From: Bacteroidota bacterium | GTDB taxonomy: Bacteria; Bacteroidota; Rhodothermia; Rhodothermales; UBA10348 | Assembly (NCBI GenBank): GCA_018623785.1 | Contig: JAAZVD010000141.1 | Location: forward strand, 1-5,173 | Direction of reading: 5' to 3' | DNA: 5,173 nucleotides | Part shown: positions 1-5,173 of the stretch, one piece after another | How positions within the stretch are numbered: the first letter of the stretch is position 1 | How the letters are laid out: the number at the start of each line of letters is the position of its first letter | Notes under the pieces: generated by a model | Seen by the model: only the letters and a program-made list of their open reading frames with translations | Told to the model about the DNA's origin: nothing | The model's database searches: none | Translations under genes and position numbers: made by a program

Positions 1-2206
1 AGTTCTCGCGGTAGATGGCAACAGCCTTGAGACCGAGCTTCCATCCCTGCATGTAGGCATCCGAAATCTCTTCCACGGTCGAGCTTTCGGGCATGTTGAC
101 CGTCTTGGAGATAGCGCCTGAGATGAACGGCTGCGTGGCCGCCATCATTTTGATGTGACCCATGTGGTGGATCGAACGCTGACCGTTGAAGGGCTTGAAG
201 GCACAATCGAAGACGGGCAGGTGTTCGTCCTTCAGGCCGGGTGCACCCTCGATCGTGTCCTGCTCGTCGACATAATCGATGATGGCCTTGATCTCCTTCT
301 TGTTGTAGCCCAGGCGTTCGAGTGCTTCGGGAACCGTGCGGTTCACGATCTTGAGCATACCGTCGCCCTTACCGGCCAGCAGCTTGTACTTGACCAGTGC
401 GATGTCCGGCTCGACACCCGTCGTGTCGCAGTCCATCATGAAACCGATGGTACCGGTCGGCGCCAGTACGGTAGCCTGGGCGTTGCGGTAGCCGTGGACT
501 TCGCCGAGTGCCACCATGCGGTTGGCCGACTCACGTGCGGCCTCATGGAGGTAGGAAGGGCAGGAGGAATCGATGGTTTCCACGGCATCCCGGTGCATGC
601 GCATGACCTCGAGGAAAGGCTCGCGGTTTTCCGCATACCCATCGAAGGTTCCGATTTTCGGATTGGCCGCAATCTCGGCAGAGCGGGCGTACGCTTCGCA
701 ATGCTCGATGGCCATGACGGCTCCGGCCACAGCGCGTCCCTCGTCCGAGTCGTAGGGCAGTCCCATGGACATCAAGAGCGCGCCCAGGTTGGCAAATCCG
801 AGTCCGAGCGGGCGGTAAAGGTGTGAGTTCTCAGCAACTTGGGCCGATGGATACCCAGCGTTGTCTACCAGGATTTCCATGGCCGTGATGTAGATGCGTG
901 CCGCGGCGCGGAAGCGCTCAACATCAAACGAACCATCCTCGTTTTGGAACTTACGTAGGTTCAGCGAGGCGAGGTTGCACGCCGAGTCGTCCAAGAACAT
1001 GTACTCGGAGCAGGGGTTGCTCGAGTTGATGGCATCGGTGTTCTTGCAGGTATGCCAGCGCTGGATGGTGTCCTCATATTGGACGCCTGGATCACCACAG
1101 ACGTGAGTGCCTTCGGCAATTTTCTCCAGGATGTCAGCCGCATTAACCTCTTCAATCACTTCGCCTCCTTTAACGCCCCGCAGGCTGTACGTGGCGTTTT
1201 TGTCCGCAGCAGCCATGAGGGCGTCATCGACGCGCACGGACTGGTTGACGTTCTGGAACGCCACGGAGCCGTACGCCGGCCCGTTGAAAGATCCGTCGTA
1301 GCCTTCCTCGATGAGGGCCCACGCCTTCTTTTCTTCCTCTTGCTTGGCCACTACGAACTCCATGATGTCCGGGTGCCAGCTCTTGAGCGTCTGCATGATG
1401 GCTGCCCGGCGCGTCTTACCGCCGGACTTGATCGTGCCGCCTGTGGCATCCTGTACTTTCATGAAGGAGACCGGACCCGAAGGAACGCCGCCTCCGGACA
1501 GTTTCTCGCGGCTAGAACGCAATTTGGACCAATCCGCACCCACGCCTGATCCGAACTTGAACAGACGGGCCGATTCGCCCATCAGTTGCCAGATATCATC
1601 GATGGAGTCTTCCACCGAAATGATGAAACATGCCGATGCCTGCGGACGGATGTACGGATCGACCGCTGTCACTTTCTTCTTCTTGGCATCCCACCCGAAA
1701 ATGGTCTTACCACCGGAATCCTTGATTCCGTACTGCTGGTTGAGACCTACGTTGAACCAGACCGGGCTGTTGAAGGCACCGTACTGATTGACGCACAACC
1801 ACGTCAGCTCTTTGTAGAAGGTCTCACCGTCTTCCTTACTGGCAAAGTAGTTCTGCTTGATACCCCAATCCGCAATGGTGCGCGTAACGCGGTGGACCAG
1901 TTGCCGCAGACTGTCTTCCCGTCCGCCGTCACTGGGATGGGTACCGTTTTTTGACAGCTCTCCGTAGAAATACTTGCTCGCCACCACGTTTGTGGCAAGC
2001 TGGCTCCAACCGACCGGGAATTCAACGTTGGTCTGCTCAAAAATGGCTTCGCCTGTATAGTTCTTGATAGAGGCGTCGCGGCGTTCCCATTCGACGGATT
2101 CGAACGGGTCTGCTCCTTCGCTGGAGAATACGCGGTCGATAGTCAGACCACGGGTTACATCGGTGGTGTCGTCTCCGAACAGCGATTCCCGGTTGGTTTC
2201 AGGCAT
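1..2206 (-). CDS. nrdJ: Vitamin B12-dependent (class II) ribonucleoside-diphosphate reductase, C-terminus beyond window
   Basis: Class II ribonucleotide reductase makes deoxyribonucleotides from ribonucleotides in the cytoplasm, using adenosylcobalamin to generate the thiyl radical, so it needs no NrdB-type subunit and works with or without oxygen. An uninterrupted frame gives 735 residues, and the frame is still open at the left edge. Visible landmarks are FNSPVWFN (145-152), Cys193 in SACFI (first redox cysteine of the active site), the segment GSGVGADWSKLR, KSGGKTRRAA (260-269), NPCSE with Asn397/Cys399/Glu401 (radical-site cysteine and its partners), Cys410 in DSACNLASLNL (second redox cysteine), and the phosphate-binding APTGTIGF (582-589). 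All catalytic residues expected in this part are present. No ATP-cone precedes the catalytic domain. The ATG at 2206 is the only reasonable start, because an in-frame TGA lies 9 bases upstream; the intervening AGAGAAG could be a weak ribosome site. The missing part should hold the C-terminal redox cysteines. Identification is secure; the substrate level (di- or triphosphate) is assumed from the family. Confidence 0.96.
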   Translation of the reverse strand, partial: MPETNRESLFGDDTTDVTRGLTIDRVFSSEGADPFESVEWERRDASIKNYTGEAIFEQTNVEFPVGWSQLATNVVASKYFYGELSKNGTHPSDGGREDSLRQLVHRVTRTIADWGIKQNYFASKEDGETFYKELTWLCVNQYGAFNSPVWFNVGLNQQYGIKDSGGKTIFGWDAKKKKVTAVDPYIRPQASACFIISVEDSIDDIWQLMGESARLFKFGSGVGADWSKLRSSREKLSGGGVPSGPVSFMKVQDATGGTIKSGGKTRRAAIMQTLKSWHPDIMEFVVAKQEEEKKAWALIEEGYDGSFNGPAYGSVAFQNVNQSVRVDDALMAAADKNATYSLRGVKGGEVIEEVNAADILEKIAEGTHVCGDPGVQYEDTIQRWHTCKNTDAINSSNPCSEYMFLDDSACNLASLNLRKFQNEDGSFDVERFRAAARIYITAMEILVDNAGYPSAQVAENSHLYRPLGLGFANLGALLMSMGLPYDSDEGRAVAGAVMAIEHCEAYARSAEIAANPKIGTFDGYAENREPFLEVMRMHRDAVETIDSSCPSYLHEAARESANRMVALGEVHGYRNAQATVLAPTGTIGFMMDCDTTGVEPDIALVKYKLLAGKGDGMLKIVNRTVPEALERLGYNKKEIKAIIDYVDEQDTIEGAPGLKDEHLPVFDCAFKPFNGQRSIHHMGHIKMMAATQPFISGAISKTVNMPESSTVEEISDAYMQGWKLGLKAVAIYREN

Positions 2207-2238
2207 GGCTTCTCTTCAATTTTCGGGCGGGGAGCGGC

Positions 2239-2259
2239 GTGATCGCCTCGCGGCGTCAC
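2239..2259 (-). other. GNRA-loop hairpin in the nrdJ leader
   Basis: Read on the minus strand, GTGA-CGCC, loop GCGA, GGCG, a bulged A, then TCAC form an eight-pair stem. It ends 32 bases before the nrdJ start codon. The GCGA loop is of the stable GNRA type. A U-tract does not follow, so this is not a terminator. It could stabilise the mRNA or influence translation. It is seen only as complementarity; function is inference. Confidence 0.35.
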
Positions 2260-2284
2260 AAAGGTCCCCCCGGTGTGTGGGGTA

Positions 2285-2300
2285 ACATCTGCTATTGTGT
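2285..2300 (-). promoter_or_regulatory. Weak NrdR-box-like site upstream of nrdJ
   Basis: On the minus strand the 16-mer ACACAATAGCAGATGT begins with a perfect left half of the NrdR box (consensus about ACACWATATATWGTGT) but keeps only a degenerate right half, about 11 of 16 positions. NrdR is the zinc-finger/ATP-cone repressor that controls ribonucleotide reductase genes in many bacteria. NrdR sites normally come in pairs about three helical turns apart, and I cannot find a partner copy. The position 79 to 94 bases before the nrdJ start and the overlap with the possible -10 element are appropriate, but the match alone is weak. Confidence 0.2.
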
Positions 2301-2322
2301 GGGTAGCGGTACACGCTGACAT
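2294..2322 (-). promoter_or_regulatory. Possible nrdJ promoter
   Basis: Minus-strand ATGTCA (2317-2322), a 17-base spacer and CACAAT (2294-2299) match the housekeeping -35/-10 hexamers at four of six positions each. Transcription would start near 2287 and give a leader of about 80 bases that includes the GNRA hairpin. Bacteroidota sigma factors use a different consensus, so if the lineage guess is right this match may be accidental. Confidence 0.18.
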
Positions 2323-2328
2323 TGCCGT

Positions 2329-2557
2329 CACCATAGGAGGGTCGTCTCATGGTGCATGCTCGTTCAACGTGCCTGCGGCATACCCTGGGGTATCAGCACC
2401 GGGCCGAGAAGCGGGTGAAGTCACGGAGGAACCACTTGGGATCCTCGAGGAATGTGACGGTGGGACCGCTTCCTGGACACGTATCGCCGCACTGTAACCT
2501 GGGTAAGGCGGAAAAGTAACGGCGTATGACGCGGTCTGAAGAACCGCCTCGTACGCC
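2329..2557. other. Gene-free intergenic DNA dense in potential RNA helices
   Basis: The 2207-2566 stretch has no credible coding frame, but several complementary pairs nest in order. CACCAT (2329-2334) pairs with ATGGTG (2349-2354). GGTGC (2351-2355) pairs with GCACC (2396-2400), enclosing ATACC/GGTAT (2380-2384 with 2389-2393, loop CTGG). GAAGCGG (2408-2414) pairs with CCGCTTC (2466-2472), enclosing GTCAC/GTGAC (2420-2424 with 2454-2458) and GAGGA/TCCTC (2426-2430 with 2442-2446). A long hairpin follows at 2521-2557. The first two helices compete for 2351-2354, as a switching leader might. The whole could be an independent small RNA on the plus strand or a long nrdJ leader on the minus strand. 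I do not recognise RNase P, tmRNA, SRP or 6S RNA. Complementarity was judged by eye and not by energy calculation. Confidence 0.35.
2512..2557 (-). terminator. Terminator-like hairpin, leftward
   Basis: Arms 2521-2535 and 2543-2557 pair over 15 positions around a seven-base loop. Read on the minus strand the stem is followed by GTTACTTTT (2520-2512), an imperfect U-tract. It would stop transcription coming from the right before it reaches the nrdJ control region, and it sits ten bases past the stop of the minus-strand frame at 2567. Against this, one pair is a U-G wobble only in the plus-strand RNA (A-C in the minus RNA), and the opposed C/C (G/G) makes a second defect, so the stem is slightly better as plus-strand RNA. 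Confidence 0.4.
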
Positions 2558-2566
2558 GCAAAAGTG

Positions 2567-2931
2567 TTAAGTGGCGACTGGTGCTGTTACCAATAAATGA
2601 GTGGAATCACCGTTATGCAACTCCTTTTTGTCCACATTTGCATATTTCACGGAAGGGCCTCTCCAGTTACCAAAAAGCGTCAATTGCACGGTAATTAACG
2701 TAGCAAGGGCAGAAAAAAGCAGGTAATAACCGTTATTGCTACGAATCGACTTATAGTACGTCCCATCCCCCACATGGTTTTCCACAGTAGGTGTCGCGGA
2801 GTGTTCAATAACGGGTCCATAGAGGCCCCAATAACGGCGATACCATGTTGCGGTCTCGCTGGGGCCCCTTTGCCCTTTTGCACGAACTTCTCACCCCCAT
2901 ATCTGAACCCGATACCAATTGGGAGGTACAA
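2567..2931 (-). other. Unresolved minus-strand reading frames, possible decayed gene
   Basis: Two minus-strand frames overlap here. The right one starts at a TTG at 2931, reads YLPIGIGFRYGGEKFVQKG and later loses its protein-like character. The left one is open from 2890 to the stop at 2567 with no ATG (the first usable start is a GTG at 2785). It includes WYRRYWGLYGP, a hydrophobic run YYLLFSALATLITVQLTLF that could span a membrane, and a polar tail. A single frameshift near 2855-2870 would join the two into one protein of about 120 residues. Further upstream in the right-hand frame a TAG interrupts another plausible segment (WDRIGVMYSP). The region is AT-richer than its neighbours. I do not recognise a family. 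It may be a decayed gene, a sequencing frameshift, or regulatory DNA that happens to be open; I lean slightly to non-functional. Confidence 0.2.
2730..2837. repeat. Recurring octamer AATAACGG, operator-like
   Basis: The octamer AATAACGG occurs at 2807-2814 and 2830-2837 in the same orientation, 23 bases apart, and inverted as CCGTTATT at 2730-2737. The inverted copy is part of a 13-base palindrome, AATAAC-C-GTTATT (2725-2737). A seven-of-eight copy, CCGTTATG, lies at 2610-2617. Clustering of one octamer and a palindrome in AT-rich DNA ahead of the rightward gene pair is typical of regulator binding sites. No regulator gene is in the window, so the role is inferred only. Confidence 0.4.
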
Positions 2932-2978
2932 CGCCGCATCCTAAGGGCTATACATCACCCCAATCCGGTCCCATCATC

Positions 2979-3380
2979 ATGGATGTCAACGAACGCAGCG
3001 CCTATCCCCACCCCGGAGACTTCAAAGTCATGCGCCCGGAGTACCTGGAGCAGGAGGATGGCTTCTTTGCTGCCAGCATCATCATCACCCCTTTCAAAGT
3101 GACCGGGAAGAGTGCCACCATGGCGGGTGCACGTCGCGCTGCACTGTACGAAGCAGAGAAGACCTACAAGTCATACCACCCTTCGTATCGGGTCAGCAAC
3201 CCTTACCCGTCCGAGTTTACGGATCAGGAGGGGCAGACCTGGCGGCGTAATTCGCCCATGCAGCGTGAGAAGCTGGGCGACTACGCATTCACGGATGTGG
3301 ATGGAGAGGAGGATTATGCCGACATCGAGCAGATGCTGATGTGGGATGTCCGGCCTACAAAAGAAGCCGTCAGCGAATAA
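2979..3380 (+). CDS. Hypothetical protein, 133 aa, unrecognised family
   Basis: I do not recognise this protein. It is soluble, with no signal peptide or membrane segment. The N-terminal half (about 1-60) contains a mixed polar/hydrophobic stretch, GFFAASIIITPFKVTGKSA. The middle (about 60-90) is basic and rich in Tyr and Pro (YKSYHPSYRVSNPYPSEF). The C-terminal third is strongly acidic (DVDGEEDYADIEQM). I chose the ATG at 2979; the frame is open back to a TTG at 2919, but the 20 extra residues are rich in Gly, Pro, Thr and Ser and look non-coding. No ribosome site is obvious at either start. The codon use resembles that of the flanking conserved genes, and the frame is open over its full length in GC-rich DNA, which supports it being real. 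It ends 18 bases before the DUF2256 gene in the same direction, so the two are probably co-transcribed. Confidence 0.72.
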   Translation: MDVNERSAYPHPGDFKVMRPEYLEQEDGFFAASIIITPFKVTGKSATMAGARRAALYEAEKTYKSYHPSYRVSNPYPSEFTDQEGQTWRRNSPMQREKLGDYAFTDVDGEEDYADIEQMLMWDVRPTKEAVSE

Positions 3381-3398
3381 GTCGCCCGACGCGCACCC

Positions 3399-3566
3399 AT
3401 GCCGAAACGGCGCCGCAAAGCAGATCTGCCATCCAAAATATGCCCGGTATGCGGTCGACCCTTTGTGTGGCGCCGCAAGTGGAAGACAGTCTGGGAAGCC
3501 GTTATCTACTGTTCTGAGCGCTGCCGACGACAGCGTAAAGCATCAAGTGGCGCGGAAGCCTCATGA
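3399..3566 (+). CDS. DUF2256 family zinc-ribbon protein, 55 aa
   Basis: This very short gene encodes a basic 55-residue protein with the DUF2256 layout. A lysine/arginine-rich start ([13 protein letters not shown]) leads into CPVCGRPF with Cys15 and Cys18, then [21 protein letters not shown] with Cys38 and Cys42. The four cysteines should bind one zinc ion, and the basic ends suggest contact with nucleic acid or an acidic partner, but no function is established for the family. The ATG at 3399 gives the usual family N-terminus. It follows the unknown 133-aa gene by 18 bases. Its last codon and stop (TCATGA) are shared with the end of the opposing yqaE-like gene. Identification rests on the cysteine spacing and flanking residues and is strong; the role is unknown. 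Confidence 0.92.
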   Translation: MPKRRRKADLPSKICPVCGRPFVWRRKWKTVWEAVIYCSERCRRQRKASSGAEAS

Positions 3567-3728
3567 CCGCCGGCTTGCAAGGATCCAGATGGCGTGGACG
3601 AGGCCAGGAATGTAGCCGAGGATGGTCAACAGGATATTGACCCAGAAGGAAACGCCGATACCGACCTTGAAGAAGACGCCCAGTGGCGGGATGAGGACGG
3701 ATAGAAGGACGCGAATGAAGTCAAGCAT
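3561..3728 (-). CDS. YqaE/Pmp3 family small membrane protein, 55 aa
   Basis: The product is a 55-residue two-helix membrane protein of the YqaE/Pmp3 (UPF0057) family. The first helix is about residues 4-20 and includes the family signature [10 protein letters not shown] short loop (KVGIG) follows, then the second helix (28-50) with [18 protein letters not shown], which contains the conserved Asn31, Gly38, Pro41-Gly42 and His45-Ala46. Members sit in the cytoplasmic membrane and are linked to salt, cold or other stress and to membrane potential in fungi and plants; the bacterial role is unclear. The length matches the family exactly. The ATG at 3728 is the natural start. It lies 113 bases downstream of the cca stop on the same strand and may be read from that transcript. 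Its final TCATGA is the reverse complement of the same hexamer ending the DUF2256 gene. Confidence 0.94.
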   Translation of the reverse strand: MLDFIRVLLSVLIPPLGVFFKVGIGVSFWVNILLTILGYIPGLVHAIWILASRRS

Positions 3729-3841
3729 GCCGTTCGGGGACTGATGAGGGAGTAGGCGGCAAGCGCTGCCGCTCGTGGCAGATACCGCTCCATGCCACTA
3801 CGTAAAACGATGTCTGGAGATGCGCCGGCAGGGATGTTTCT
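3729..3841. other. cca-to-yqaE spacer with small inverted repeat
   Basis: This spacer holds no gene. GCGGCA (3756-3761) and TGCCGC (3767-3772) form a six-pair stem around AGCGC. No U-tract follows on either strand, so it is not a convincing terminator, and I see no clear promoter for the yqaE-like gene. Read-through from cca is therefore possible. Confidence 0.25.
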
Positions 3842-5173
3842 TCAACGACGATCCCGGAAGGCATCTTCGTCCAGTCCCGCAAGAAGTTCGTCCTTTACCT
3901 CGATCATGTAGTTGTAGGCCGCATCGTGTTCGTTGGGAATCTTTCCATCGAGAATGGCTTCCCGGATCGCACTTTTGATGACACCGACCGCAGGGGAGGG
4001 CGGCAGTTCCAGCACCTTCATGATCTCCGCGCCATCGACGGGCGGCTGGAAATTGCGGAGCTGGTCCTTTTCCTCAACTTCCCGGAATTTCTCTTCCACC
4101 GCATCAAAGGCGTTCAGGTAGCGGCGGACCCGGCGGGGATTTTTGGACGTGATGTCTGCTCGCACCAGCGCCATCAGGTCATCGATGTGATGGCCCGCGT
4201 CAAAAAGTAGGCGCCGGACGGCCGAGTCCGTCACCTGATCATCGACGAGGGATACCGGCCTATGGTGAAGACGAATCATGAGCTGAACGTATTTCATGCG
4301 CTCGTCCACAGGAAGCCGTAAGCGACGAAAGATACCTTTGACCATGCGGGCTCCCTTCTCTTCATGCCCGTGGAAGCTCCACCCTGCGCCGTCAGTGAAG
4401 CGCTTGGTGGATGTCTTCCCGATATCGTGCAGTACGGCCGCCCATCGTAGCCACAGCGTCTCCGGGCATCGTGCCTCATCAAGGGCCTCGACCAGATTAT
4501 CGACGACTTTCAGTGTATGAAAGAAATTGTCCTTGTGGCGGATGCCATCCACGGTTTCGACACCCTGCAACGCAACCAGTTCGGGCAGTACATGGTGCAG
4601 CACGCCTGCATCGTAGAGCCAGCGCAGTCCGATGGATGGCTTGTCGGTGCAGAGGATCTTGTTGAGTTCATCGCTCACCCGCTCGCCCGAGAGGATCTTT
4701 ACCCGCTCGGCCTTGAGGCGCATTCCGGCCATCGTAACCGGATCAATGTCGAAATCCAGTTGACAGGCAAAGCGGGCGGCGCGGATGATGCGCAGTGGGT
4801 CGTCTTCAAACGTGGTCTCAGGGTCGAGCGGCGTACGGATGATACCCGCATTCAGATCGGAGATACCACCAAATGAATCTAAGAGTGTGCCAAAGGCCTC
4901 CGGGTGAATATCGACGGCAAGGGCATTGATAGTAAAATCCCGTCGGTGCTGATCATCCTCCATCGTACCCGACTCGACGGCAGGCTTACGGGAGTGGCGG
5001 TCGTAGCTCTCCTTGCGCGCACCTACGAATTCGAGGACGAGCATTTCACTGGGAGAACCGTGATGGATGCGGATGGCAGCCGTGCCAAAGTTCTCGTAGC
5101 GATGGACCTCAGAGCCACCGAACTCAGCTTGTACGGCCGAGGCCAGCCTCAGCCCAGAACCTTTCCCGACGGA
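3842..5173 (-). CDS. cca: CCA-adding tRNA nucleotidyltransferase with HD domain, N-terminus beyond window
   Basis: This enzyme adds or repairs the 3'-terminal CCA of tRNAs, from CTP and ATP without a nucleic-acid template, in the cytoplasm. The frame is open to the right edge and gives 443 residues. An internal ATG at 5044 would cut the conserved segment before LEFVGARKESY, so it is not the start. The visible part begins SVGKGSGLRLA, just after where the catalytic DxD strand should lie, so only a few dozen residues are missing. Later landmarks are RRDFTINAL (77-85), FEDDPLRIIRAARFA (122-136, nucleotide selection helix), SGERVSDELNKIL (162-174), and an HD domain with HKDNFFHT (213-220), HDIGK (249-253) and HGH (268-270). 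The HD domain is expected to have phosphatase or phosphodiesterase activity. The motif wording resembles Bacteroidota enzymes of about 470-480 residues. It could be a poly(A)-polymerase-like relative, but the intact motifs make CCA addition the best reading. Confidence 0.95.
   Translation of the reverse strand, partial: SVGKGSGLRLASAVQAEFGGSEVHRYENFGTAAIRIHHGSPSEMLVLEFVGARKESYDRHSRKPAVESGTMEDDQHRRDFTINALAVDIHPEAFGTLLDSFGGISDLNAGIIRTPLDPETTFEDDPLRIIRAARFACQLDFDIDPVTMAGMRLKAERVKILSGERVSDELNKILCTDKPSIGLRWLYDAGVLHHVLPELVALQGVETVDGIRHKDNFFHTLKVVDNLVEALDEARCPETLWLRWAAVLHDIGKTSTKRFTDGAGWSFHGHEEKGARMVKGIFRRLRLPVDERMKYVQLMIRLHHRPVSLVDDQVTDSAVRRLLFDAGHHIDDLMALVRADITSKNPRRVRRYLNAFDAVEEKFREVEEKDQLRNFQPPVDGAEIMKVLELPPSPAVGVIKSAIREAILDGKIPNEHDAAYNYMIEVKDELLAGLDEDAFRDRR

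Noticed and set aside
155..1954. Several plus-strand open frames of 70-223 codons
   Set aside because: They are antisense to nrdJ, whose minus-strand frame carries all the family motifs; their translations show no recognisable domain and follow from the GC-rich codon use of nrdJ.
2398..2460. Minus-strand fragment reading VTFLEDPKWFLRDFTRFSARC before a stop
   Set aside because: It looks protein-like, but the open frame has no ATG, GTG or TTG start and lies inside the nested hairpin, so the reading is probably accidental.
2273..2497. Plus-strand frame of 74 codons in the nrdJ upstream region
   Set aside because: It has a weak start, no domain and a composition rich in Gly, Ala and Val, and it covers the helix-forming segments, which explain the sequence better.
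2207..2566. RNase P, tmRNA, SRP or 6S RNA gene
   Set aside because: None of their conserved core sequences could be found on either strand.
3346..3615. Plus-strand frame of 89 codons over the DUF2256 region
   Set aside because: It is in a different phase from the DUF2256 frame, which has the conserved cysteine pairs; this is a shadow.
3926..4876. Plus-strand frames opposite cca
   Set aside because: These are shadows of the cca coding strand, with no independent motifs.
3842..5044. ATG at 5044 as the true start of cca
   Set aside because: The frame continues upstream to the window edge with conserved residues (ENFGTAAIRI and VGKGSGLRLA), so the real start is outside.

Overview
The window reads as chromosomal housekeeping DNA from a free-living bacterium, most likely in the Bacteroidota/Rhodothermota neighbourhood. 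That placement is an inference. It rests on the resemblance of the HD-domain CCA-adding enzyme to Bacteroidota versions, the use of a B12-dependent (class II) ribonucleotide reductase, the lack of convincing Shine-Dalgarno sequences before most starts, and a moderately high GC content in the genes. No transposase, integrase, tRNA, rRNA or CRISPR array is visible.

Layout. Positions 1-2206 (minus) hold the N-terminal 735 residues of an adenosylcobalamin-dependent ribonucleotide reductase (nrdJ); its C-terminus lies off the left edge. Positions 2207-2566 carry no credible gene but are dense in complementary segments: a leader hairpin with a GNRA loop, a weak promoter/NrdR-like site, three or more longer helices, and a terminator-like hairpin pointing left. 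Positions 2567-2931 are distinctly AT-richer (about 42% GC over 2581-2760). They contain only broken minus-strand reading frames and a recurring octamer AATAACGG. Positions 2979-3380 (plus) encode an unrecognised acidic 133-aa protein, followed after 18 bases by a 55-aa DUF2256 zinc-ribbon protein (3399-3566). Facing these on the minus strand is a 55-aa YqaE/Pmp3 membrane protein (3561-3728). It shares the palindromic hexamer TCATGA with the end of the DUF2256 gene, so the two reading frames overlap at their stop codons. Positions 3842-5173 (minus) hold all but the extreme N-terminus of a CCA-adding tRNA nucleotidyltransferase (cca), which may be co-transcribed with yqaE.

How the parts relate. 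nrdJ supplies deoxynucleotides and cca matures tRNA 3' ends; they are functionally separate core genes. The small genes between them are poorly characterised. I see no clear new multi-gene system. The parts that best repay a second look are the structured intergenic DNA upstream of nrdJ, the octamer-bearing AT-rich islet, and the unknown 133-aa gene paired with DUF2256. Both end genes are cut by the window and should not be read as truncated.
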